DNA of 64,000 nucleotides from Rhodobacteraceae bacterium Alg231-30 (GTDB taxonomy: Bacteria; Pseudomonadota; Alphaproteobacteria; Rhodobacterales; Rhodobacteraceae), in assembly GCA_900143615.1 (NCBI GenBank), contig FREU01000001.1, positions 1,054,319 through 1,118,318 on the forward strand, in the 5' to 3' direction. The notes beneath the pieces are model-generated. The model was given only the letters and a program-made list of their open reading frames with translations, ran no database searches and was not told the origin of the DNA. This document shows, one piece after another, positions 8,565 through 15,628 of this stretch; position 1 is the first letter of the stretch, and the number at the start of each line of letters is the position of its first letter. The position numbers and the translations under genes are program-made.

Positions 8565-8882
8565 TCAAAGCTGTTCGATCCAAGCGCCGATAGCTTTGAC
8601 TTCTGGTCCATTCATTGCCATGTATGAGCGGAGGAATTGCATTTCCATAACTGACTGGAATGCTGCTGTGATATCGAGGTCATCAAGGCCGCGAATGTCT
8701 GGACCAACGTCACCACTTCCATCGATTGAATGGCAAGCGGCACAGCCCATTTCACCCGCGGTTTCTTCAAACAAGAGTTTGCCCATTGCGAGCTGATCTT
8801 CGTCCGCAGATACCGTTGTTGCCATACCAAGTAGGAGGGCAGAAGCAAGAGATGAAGTGATGGATGATTTCGTGAGTTTCAT
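8565..8882 (-). CDS. Small secreted monohaem cytochrome c (CAACH type)
   Basis: 105 residues with signal peptide (MKLTKSSITSSLASALLLG, cleavage near VSADE). The mature part is a minimal class I cytochrome c: ETAGEMGCAACHSIDGSGD, then GPDIRGLDDLD, the probable axial Met in MEMQFLR, and a C-terminal helix ending at IEQL. GGAG precedes ATG 8880-8882. It is about 60 percent identical by eye to the cytochrome at 8952-9278 and similar to the C-terminal domain of the fusion protein at 1658-3352. Lies 69 bp after its neighbour in the same orientation, so probably co-transcribed. The two adjacent copies suggest tandem duplication followed by divergence. Confidence 0.9.
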   Translation of the reverse strand: MKLTKSSITSSLASALLLGMATTVSADEDQLAMGKLLFEETAGEMGCAACHSIDGSGDVGPDIRGLDDLDITAAFQSVMEMQFLRSYMAMNGPEVKAIGAWIEQL

Positions 8883-8951
8883 TTTGGTTTCTCCTTTTGC
8901 ACGAAGTTAGGGTTCGTGAAAACTATTGGTGCGTTGAAGAGGACTGGGGCG

Positions 8952-9278
8952 TTAGCCAAGAGATTCGATATAGGCGCCAACAGCCTTCATTTTTCTGCTG
9001 CCTGGTCCAATGTCTCCGCGCAGGAACTGCATTTCGAACACCGAGTTGAACGCGGCACTTACGTCGAGATCGTCATAACCACGGATATCCGGTCCGATAT
9101 CACCGGATCCGTCCATTCCGTGGCACGAGGCACAGCCTACGCCGCCTGCGGTTTCCTCAAAGATGATTTTGCCTTCTGCAATGAGATCTTCATTGGCTGA
9201 AACCGAGGTTGTCGACATGGTCAGGGCAAGGCCTACAGTCGCAGCGAAAGCAAAAGTCGAAGTCAAAATTTTTGACAT
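8952..9278 (-). CDS. Small secreted monohaem cytochrome c (CASCH type)
   Basis: 108 residues with a Sec signal peptide (MSKILTSTFAFAATVGLAL, cleavage near VSANE). Haem site CASCH in ETAGGVGCASCHGMDGSGD is the same motif as in the cytochrome domain of the propeller fusion at 1658-3352. It is followed by GPDIRGYDDLD and the likely axial Met in FEMQFLR. It is the first cytochrome after the stand-alone propeller gene (71 bp downstream of its stop), which makes it the natural electron acceptor of that propeller. The start ATG 9276-9278 has AGGAAT upstream. Confidence 0.9.
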   Translation of the reverse strand: MSKILTSTFAFAATVGLALTMSTTSVSANEDLIAEGKIIFEETAGGVGCASCHGMDGSGDIGPDIRGYDDLDVSAAFNSVFEMQFLRGDIGPGSRKMKAVGAYIESLG

Positions 9279-9349
9279 ATTGGTATTCCTTATTCGGCAT
9301 GAGACATGCGACGCCTAAGGCGTCGCATGCTTTCCAATCGGATTAGAGT

Positions 9350-10810
9350 TTAGTTGCCTTTACGCTCTGCAACTTTTGCACGCACCAGGTCCTGCATTTC
9401 GTGGGATACCGGACCGCCTTGGTCAAACAGCAGCTCGCCGTTCCAGTCAGCGTCGTAGCGAACAAAGCCACCGGAGTGAGTGTCACCACCGTTTGGTGTA
9501 GCGATGTAAGCTTTTGGCTCAAAGGTGTTCAGGTCCAAAACGATTGTTTCCCAACCCTTCATGGAAGAGATCCACAGTTCGTTTTTCTCGGGGTTTGGGT
9601 GCAGGATGGCGTGGTCAACTGAAGAAGCAGAACCGCCCAGGAAGATTGGCTGCTGAAGGAGGCCAGCGTAAGGCGTCATGTTGTCGGCGCTAACCAGACC
9701 AACAGTTTGACCGACGTTGTGGATGCCTTCACCTTTACCAACTGTGAACAGGATGCTTTCGTCCCAGTTCAATGTACCGCCGTATGGGCCAGCAACGCCG
9801 GAACCCGTGTGGCCAACAACTTGGTTGGTTTCGTTGTCGATTTTGTAAACATGGCTTCCGTGTCCATCAACTACGAAGGTTGACTTGCCGTCCATAGAGT
9901 GAGTCACACCAATTGGGTGGTGGCCTACGCCCATGACGTTGGTAACGGCGCCAGTTTCAAGATCAAGTTTCGCCATGCCCGCTGCGCCTGCATTTGCGCC
10001 ACGGATTTCTGGAGACCCGATCGAAACATACATGGTGTTACAGTCAGGCGATGGTGTCGTGTAAGGGTGCCCCATCAGCTGAACATCTTCATATGTTACA
10101 GCACGATCTACACGGTTGTCATCGTCTGGGTTAAGAACAAAGTGTGGACCGCCGTCAGCACTAAAGCCGAACTGCAGGAAAACCCGCTGTTTGCCTTCAG
10201 CAGTAGTACAGGCCTGCACGTGGTGGATCGCTTGGGAACGCTGGGCGCCCCGGAAACGGCTCTGCTGTTTGAACAGCTTGTCAATTTTCATAGTGCGCAT
10301 GTTTACGACAGCCACGAAACCGGTTTGGCGAATGTCGCCGGAGGTCCGTTCTACCCATCCGACATATGCCCATTTCCCGTCAGGGGATGTGGCAACACCA
10401 TGTGGGCCACGGGCGATTTGTGTGCCGCGCTCGGCGTTTGAGCCGATATACTGAGCGACGATCTCATGGGTGTCGGCATCCACCAGATGGAACCCGGCAA
10501 AGGAGCCGCTGAGGCTACGATCTGGGTTGTTGTTTTGGTGAGATTCTGACGTGATGTAGACAAGCGGGTGCTTGGCCGGATCCCATGCATCGGGACCGCT
10601 GGAGTCGTATTGAGCAACCAGGTGCAGACCGCCACGAATGGATTCATCGTTGGCCCAGTCGGATGCTTCAGCTGCAGCAACCGCTGCTTCAAACTCTGGA
10701 GCTTCTAGGATTGAAGTTGTTGCGATCGATGCGGATGCGGTCGACGCTGTGGCGATCGCCAGCGCGATAGCTGAGATGCCGCCGATTGTGGCGCGCTTGG
10801 ATTTTGTCAT
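9350..10810 (-). CDS. Secreted beta-propeller protein, paralog C (no cytochrome domain)
   Basis: 486 residues. Signal peptide MTKSKRATIGGISAIALAIA with cleavage in an Ala/Ser-rich stretch, so periplasmic. Collinear with the propeller half of paralog B, including SESHQN, RGPHG, HHVQAC, GPHF, MGHP, HPIGVTH, VDGHGS, HNVG, VDHAILHP and GGDTHSGG. It stops after KVAERKGN, where paralog B continues into its cytochrome. The gene downstream encodes that cytochrome separately, an example of fused versus split partners. GGAGAAAAC precedes ATG 10808-10810. First gene of the cluster, with an FNR-type palindrome about 105 bp upstream. Substrate unknown. The count of conserved His would suit a metal site, but that is inference. 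Confidence 0.85.
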   Translation of the reverse strand: MTKSKRATIGGISAIALAIATASTASASIATTSILEAPEFEAAVAAAEASDWANDESIRGGLHLVAQYDSSGPDAWDPAKHPLVYITSESHQNNNPDRSLSGSFAGFHLVDADTHEIVAQYIGSNAERGTQIARGPHGVATSPDGKWAYVGWVERTSGDIRQTGFVAVVNMRTMKIDKLFKQQSRFRGAQRSQAIHHVQACTTAEGKQRVFLQFGFSADGGPHFVLNPDDDNRVDRAVTYEDVQLMGHPYTTPSPDCNTMYVSIGSPEIRGANAGAAGMAKLDLETGAVTNVMGVGHHPIGVTHSMDGKSTFVVDGHGSHVYKIDNETNQVVGHTGSGVAGPYGGTLNWDESILFTVGKGEGIHNVGQTVGLVSADNMTPYAGLLQQPIFLGGSASSVDHAILHPNPEKNELWISSMKGWETIVLDLNTFEPKAYIATPNGGDTHSGGFVRYDADWNGELLFDQGGPVSHEMQDLVRAKVAERKGN

Positions 10811-11631
10811 TTGTTTTCTCCGTATTTAGTTCTTGGCAGGTTTGGTTCCTGTTTTCCAAGATCAGATTCGGTGACCTGATGGAGATTTTATTTCACTTCA
10901 AAAATTACAGTTATTTGATCTGGATCAGAAACCCTTTTTGCCCGAAATGGTGATTTCTTCCGAAGTTAGCCTCTGCGTTTCCAATTATTGCGAGGGCGAA
11001 TCTGTCTTTCGGGTAACCGTATGAAGGGTAGAAAACTATCAGTTTATTTTCGAAAGGTTTGGTTGGGAAATCTCTTTTTATTTTTCGGCGGATAATGGCT
11101 TTTTGGTATCTTCTGCGGCAGTTATCTGCTTGCTGTGGAAGAGTTCAGGTAGTGATAGTTTTATATAATTTGCAAAGATATCTGGGTAATTCATTGTTTT
11201 TGTTGGAAATACTTGTTTTTTGATTTTGATTTCTTATTCTCTATTTGATTTAGGGCGGATTGTCGCGGCTGAATGAAGTATTTTAATTAGTTGAGCAAGC
11301 TCGTTGGTGATTTTATTTTCGGTAATAGTGTTGCTGCCACGTTTCTTCGGCGAGATGCTGCTTGAATTCGGCGGTAATTCACCAGAACTCAATGAAGTGG
11401 TGGAGAGATTTTGGACTGAATAGGCATTTGAAGGGGGGCACCTGCAAAAGCTTATGCCTTATTATCTTTGTCCTTGGGTATTTTTGGTGCTTTTGATCGA
11501 TTTCGTATCCCCTGTTTGATTGATCTATATCGCGAGGGCTGGCGATGTGTTTGGTGGCTTTTACCAAAGATTGACCCGACCTAGGCGAGTTACGCCAAGG
11601 AGATGTGGGTAATTCTCAAATTTTGAGCAGG
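10811..11631. other. Long AT-rich intergenic region
   Basis: About 820 bp clearly poorer in GC than its flanks, especially 10870-11330, which is rich in T and A runs. It holds an FNR-type palindrome at 10915-10928 and must carry the promoter of the propeller/cytochrome cluster. A 62-codon minus-strand frame at 11379-11567 has no ribosome site or family resemblance and I do not call it. No tRNA, repeat or terminator was recognised. It may be a remnant of a transferred segment or hold an unrecognised small RNA. Confidence 0.5.
10915..10928. promoter_or_regulatory. FNR/CRP-family binding site upstream of propeller/cytochrome cluster
   Basis: TTGATCTGGATCAG matches the FNR/Anr consensus TTGAT-N4-ATCAA in 9 of 10 defined positions. 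It is centred about 111 bp upstream of the start codon of paralog C (10810). That distance allows class I or II activation with a 5' leader of ordinary length. It implies induction at low oxygen (FnrL or a Dnr-type regulator). The regulator itself is not in the window. Confidence 0.65.
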
Positions 11632-14181
11632 TTAAGGTGCTGGGGTGGATGTCGTTGTTTTTAGGGCCTTCAACAGTTGGGCGCGCAAAGGGGGCCACGA
11701 GGCCTCGTCGCTGCCTTCCAATTGGGACAGTGTTTGCCATTGGGCCTGGAGGCCAAGGACAGCCGCAGAACCGTAAAGCGCATGAGCTTGGGCGCGCGCG
11801 GCTGGGGTTGGGTGCTCGGCCAATTGGAGCAGCGTAGCAAAAGCGTCCATTTCAATGTGAAATTGATCCAAAGCGGCCTGATAGCGTTCGCGCCCGAGTA
11901 TCTTGATCGCCTGGGTCTTTGCATCGGATGAATGCGCCCGATCTTGGTCACCGATATCATTGGGCACGGGAGTCATCGGGGTGTCCAAAAGCTGAGTGAT
12001 GCTCTGGCGCGAAAGGGGCTTGGTAATTATCTGGCGAAACCCGGCGCTTTTGATGCGTTCTTGGTCTTCGGTGGCGGCATGTGCGGTCAGCGCGACAATA
12101 CGTGTGGCTTTGTTTGGACCGGCGCCGGCACGGATGGATTGTAGTGCTTCGATCCCGTCCACACCGGGCATGCTGATGTCCATCAAAATCAAATCATAGG
12201 CTTGTGCCTCAGCCATTTGAATTGCGCTTTGGCCGCCGTGGGCTTCATCGACGGTGAAGCCACGATTGCGCAACATTTCAGCGGCAATCAGGCGGTTGAT
12301 CTCATTATCGTCCACCACCAGCGCATTGGTTGTTCCGGCAGGCGATATGGATGCCTTTGTTTGTACAACAGGTTTTGGAAGACTGGGCGCTTGTGTGGGC
12401 GGCAGTGGCAGGCGCATGGTAAAGAGGCTGCCTTCACCTTCTATGCTGTCGGCCTCAAGTTCACCTCCCATAGCTGTGATCAATTGCTGGGTAATCGCGA
12501 GACCAAGGCCGGTGCCTGAAAACTCGCGTGAATAGCCCGTGTCTATGGTGACAAAGGCCTCAAAAATTCGGCTTAGGTCTTCTTCCGCGATGCCCACGCC
12601 AGTGTCTGAAATCCGGAATTCAACCAAATCCCCTTCCGCGAGTCTTTCGACCTCCAGCGTTACGGTGCCGTTTGTTGTAAACTTTGTGGCGTTGCCGAGC
12701 AGATTGATCAGGCACTGTTTCAAACGGTTTTCATCACCAATGACGCTGCCGATGTCCTCGGGGATCAGGTGAATGCTAATCGTGTTGTTCTGCACCTCGC
12801 TCAGAGCGATTTGGCTTTTGACCACATTGTTCACCAAATCGGGCAATGAAACGGTTTGTGTTTTGGGAGTGATGGCGGTGGCATCGTTGCGCGATAGGTC
12901 CAACACATTATTGACGTGGCTTAAGAGCAGGTCACCGGATAGCCCAATCGCGTCCAGATAGCGGGTCTGCCCGGGCTTCAGGCTATCGCGGTCGATCAGT
13001 TCAAGCGAGCCGAGGATGCCATTGAGCGGCGTGCGCATCTCGTGGCTCATCACAGTGAGCAGCTCAGCTTTGGCTTTCTCTCCGGCTTGTGCTTCGTCAC
13101 GCGCGCGCACCAGCTCTTCCTCATCGGCGACCTGTTGGGAGATGTCGCGCAAGAAAGAGACAAAGACGGTTTGGTCACCGTTGTTTGCCACATCGATCGA
13201 CAATTCGGTGGGGAACACGTGGCCGGATTTGTGCAGTGCTTCCAGCCGTACGCGGCCCGCTCCAATGACACGTTTCTCGCCGCTCTCCAGAAACCGTTTC
13301 ATGCCAGCAACATGGGCCGCGCGCAAATGTTCAGGCACAATCAAATCGCTCATGTTTTGCCCAAGGACGTCGGCCTGTTTGTGACCAAAGACCTGTTCTG
13401 CAGCGCCGTTGAACGCGATGATATTACCATCGGTGTCGATGACCAGAATGGCATCCAGCGACGAGTTGACCATGGCTTCAAAGCGGGTGCGCATCAACTC
13501 GTTTTCCTGCGAAACAGTGCGAATTCGGGTGTACATACGTAGAAGGAACACGATGGTCGCAGCCAGAATTGTGATCAGGGCAAGGGCGGAGAGCCCGAGT
13601 TTGAGCAAGGTTTGAGAGATGTCGCCGCGCGTGATCTCGTCACTGTCGGCAAAGAGCCCGATCCCGTCCAAGGCAAGACCGCGAATGTCAGGGTGTAGAT
13701 GTTCGGTCCGTGCGCGCAAATTGGGGACTTGATCCAGCAATGCTTGGTCGCTGCCATCAATGAACGGAACAGCCAGGTCGAGAAATCGTTTGAAATGCGC
13801 GATCCGTTCGGGGATGCCGGGTTGGGTGCGAAACTCGGCGTAAACCGGGCTGTCTGCGATGATGGCATATCGGCTGTAGAAAATGTCAAACCGGCGGCGC
13901 AGTTGTTCAAGCTCTTCAGGGCCGTCAATTACCACCCGATCCATCGTGTTCTGAAGTCGCAGCAGGTCCACTTCGATCTGGGCCAATGTCCATTCGACAT
14001 TGTCGGTTGAGGCCGTGGCCAGCCGCTGCATCTGGTTCAAAACGACCCGACCCAGAACAACGCTTTGCGCTAGAAGAACCAAAAGCACGAGGCTCAGAAC
14101 AGCCGTTCTGAGCCACGGGGTTTGCCAGAATGCACGCGCTGTCTTGATGAGACTTCTCCGTTTAGTCTTGCAACACTTCAA
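11632..14181 (-). CDS. Hybrid sensor histidine kinase (PAS, HisKA, HATPase, receiver, HPt-like)
   Basis: 849 residues, inner membrane. TM1 at residues about 22-44, a periplasmic sensor of about 150 residues, TM2 about 192-214, PAS about 225-345 (ILVIDTDGNIIAFNGAAE), then HisKA with phospho-acceptor His about 380 in SHEMRTPLNG. The HATPase domain follows (NLLGNATKFT; DTGVGI; GTGLGL), then a receiver with acceptor Asp about 667 in LILMDISMPG and a C-terminal HPt-like helix bundle with AHALYGSAA (His about 799). All phosphorelay residues are present, so it should feed an external response regulator, most likely the one at 14989. The gene overlaps the end of the preceding molybdopterin-fold gene by 20 nt, pointing to co-translation. 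The periplasmic signal is unknown. Confidence 0.92.
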   Translation of the reverse strand: MKCCKTKRRSLIKTARAFWQTPWLRTAVLSLVLLVLLAQSVVLGRVVLNQMQRLATASTDNVEWTLAQIEVDLLRLQNTMDRVVIDGPEELEQLRRRFDIFYSRYAIIADSPVYAEFRTQPGIPERIAHFKRFLDLAVPFIDGSDQALLDQVPNLRARTEHLHPDIRGLALDGIGLFADSDEITRGDISQTLLKLGLSALALITILAATIVFLLRMYTRIRTVSQENELMRTRFEAMVNSSLDAILVIDTDGNIIAFNGAAEQVFGHKQADVLGQNMSDLIVPEHLRAAHVAGMKRFLESGEKRVIGAGRVRLEALHKSGHVFPTELSIDVANNGDQTVFVSFLRDISQQVADEEELVRARDEAQAGEKAKAELLTVMSHEMRTPLNGILGSLELIDRDSLKPGQTRYLDAIGLSGDLLLSHVNNVLDLSRNDATAITPKTQTVSLPDLVNNVVKSQIALSEVQNNTISIHLIPEDIGSVIGDENRLKQCLINLLGNATKFTTNGTVTLEVERLAEGDLVEFRISDTGVGIAEEDLSRIFEAFVTIDTGYSREFSGTGLGLAITQQLITAMGGELEADSIEGEGSLFTMRLPLPPTQAPSLPKPVVQTKASISPAGTTNALVVDDNEINRLIAAEMLRNRGFTVDEAHGGQSAIQMAEAQAYDLILMDISMPGVDGIEALQSIRAGAGPNKATRIVALTAHAATEDQERIKSAGFRQIITKPLSRQSITQLLDTPMTPVPNDIGDQDRAHSSDAKTQAIKILGRERYQAALDQFHIEMDAFATLLQLAEHPTPAARAQAHALYGSAAVLGLQAQWQTLSQLEGSDEASWPPLRAQLLKALKTTTSTPAP

Positions 14182-14674
14182 TCTGGCTTAGCTGCCAGAT
14201 GCTACGAGAATAATAAGACTCTGTTTTATAGCTCTCGTCGATATCAAAGGGGTAAATTATCCATAGCGGACCCTTATCGCGTACAGACATTTCTTCGCCG
14301 TTGCGAAGATAGGCCACAATCGGGCCACCTTGGACTGCGTCAGACAAAGGAATTTCCACCGCGTAGTCATTTACAGCTACCGCACGCAGAGTGTCGCCCT
14401 GCATCCCCAAAGTTTGGGTGAGATCATATAGGGATACGCCAACGAATTGTTGCGGCCCCTCCGTCCAGATGGTGGTGGTTTCAAAAGAGACGGGATCAAA
14501 TGCTTGGAGCATGTCCATGTCAAAGGTTGCACCATCTGGTCCGTTTTTCGTGTCGATGTCACCACTCACCGTCAAGATGACGGCACCGCTGGGCGTTGCG
14601 AGATCAGAGGCCAGTATGGGCGACGAGAGAACAACCGTGCCGACAATGGCTGCAGCGAGTGTTTTGAGAAACAT
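14162..14674 (-). CDS. Small periplasmic molybdopterin-binding-fold protein, partner of the kinase
   Basis: 170 residues from ATG 14672-14674 with GGAG 8 nt upstream. A longer frame starting at 14746 has no signal peptide. Signal peptide MFLKTLAAAIVGTVVLSSPI, cleavage near LASDL. The mature part resembles the sulfite-oxidase-type molybdopterin fold (TIWTEGPQQFVGVSLYDL; RAVAVNDYAVEIPLSD; GPLWIIYPFD) but is very short and has no Cys at all. The usual Mo-liganding Cys is missing, and it is more likely a ligand-binding or sensing protein than an enzyme. It overlaps the kinase gene by 20 nt, so it probably works with the kinase's periplasmic domain. A shared 16-bp motif lies 93 bp upstream. Confidence 0.75.
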   Translation of the reverse strand: MFLKTLAAAIVGTVVLSSPILASDLATPSGAVILTVSGDIDTKNGPDGATFDMDMLQAFDPVSFETTTIWTEGPQQFVGVSLYDLTQTLGMQGDTLRAVAVNDYAVEIPLSDAVQGGPIVAYLRNGEEMSVRDKGPLWIIYPFDIDESYKTESYYSRSIWQLSQIEVLQD

Positions 14675-14766
14675 TATTGAACTCCTGAAATGGGACGCAT
14701 CGACGTCGATTTCGGTGGAGTATAGGGATGTTTGTCTCAGGCGCATGTGAGCAAAGGGTCAGCCAA

Positions 14767-14782
14767 CTATCCTTTCGTATAG
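14767..14782 (+). promoter_or_regulatory. Shared 16-bp operator-like motif, site 1
   Basis: CTATCCTTTCGTATAG lies in an imperfect palindrome CCAACTATCC-TTTC-GTATAGGTGG (14763-14786; 8 of 10 arm positions pair). It sits between the divergent molybdopterin-fold/kinase operon and the response regulator gene. 13 of 16 positions are identical to both other sites (19782-19797 on the minus strand, 23040-23055). Could bind the response regulator encoded next to it. Confidence 0.6.
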
Positions 14783-14988
14783 GTGGCATAGACCGTTGCG
14801 CCCCAGTCGCAGCCGAAAGGGAGCAAAACTCAACCAACAGGTGTCATTATAGTGAATCCTCAGGGTGGTGCAGTTTTGAGGAAAAGAAGATGCAACAAAG
14901 TGATGTATATAAATTTCACAACGCTGGCGTGCAGCCGCAGTCGATTGTAAGCTCGGGATCTATTAGAGAAGTGACAGGTGATTTGAGC

Positions 14989-15603
14989 ATGCGAGTATTG
15001 ATTGCTGACGATCATGAAATGGTGCGCGATACGATCGCGGCGTTTCTGTCGTCTGAAGGGGATGTCGAGGTTGTCGCCGTTTCCGACCACAGCGCGGCGA
15101 TGGCGGCGCTGGATGAAATGCGACGATTTGATCTGGTGCTGCTGGATTTCAATATGCCGGGCATGAATGGTCTGGACGGGTTGCAGCGCAGCCTGCAGAA
15201 ATACCCCAATCAGAATTTTGCCATTCTCAGCGGCACGGCTCCCAACAGTATTGCCCAAGAGGCAGTCGAGATTGGCGCCTGTGGATTTGTGCCCAAAACG
15301 CTGGGCGCGAAATCTCTGCTGAATGCGATCCGGTTTATGGCCTCTGGCGAAGTTTACATTCCGGCCGCTTTGATGCGGGAAGAAGCGGCGCGCGAGCCGC
15401 ATCCTCTGGAAAAGAGTCTGAGCAGTCGCGAATTGCAAGTGCTGGATGGGCTGTGCCGAGGACAATCCAACAAGGAAATTGCGCGCGAATTGGATTTGCA
15501 GGAAGTCACGATCAAGCTGCATGTGCGCACCCTGTGCCGCAAGCTTGACGCCAAGAACCGCACCCAAGCCGCGATGATTGCCAAAGAGGCCGGTCTGTTC
15601 TGA
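14989..15603 (+). CDS. NarL/LuxR-family two-component response regulator
   Basis: 204 residues from ATG 14989, where the standard receiver start MRVLIADDHEMVRD begins. An in-frame ATG at 14890 with GAGG 8 nt upstream would add 33 residues and is a real alternative. Receiver: acidic DD at residues 7-8, phospho-acceptor Asp in LVLLDFNMPGMNG (about 53), Lys in FVPKTLG (about 104). The C-terminal LuxR-type helix-turn-helix (SSRELQVLDGLCRGQSNKEI; EVTIKLHVRTLCRKL) lies at residues about 140-200. Divergent from the kinase operon and separated by a 313-bp region holding motif site 1. Most likely the DNA-binding output of the kinase, and a candidate binder of the three shared motifs. Confidence 0.9.
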   Translation: MRVLIADDHEMVRDTIAAFLSSEGDVEVVAVSDHSAAMAALDEMRRFDLVLLDFNMPGMNGLDGLQRSLQKYPNQNFAILSGTAPNSIAQEAVEIGACGFVPKTLGAKSLLNAIRFMASGEVYIPAALMREEAAREPHPLEKSLSSRELQVLDGLCRGQSNKEIARELDLQEVTIKLHVRTLCRKLDAKNRTQAAMIAKEAGLF

Positions 15604-15628
15604 CCGGCCCCGAGGCGTTTGCTTTTCT

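Noticed and set aside
11379..11567. 62-codon minus-strand frame in the AT-rich gap
   Set aside because: No ribosome site and no recognisable composition or motif; likely chance.
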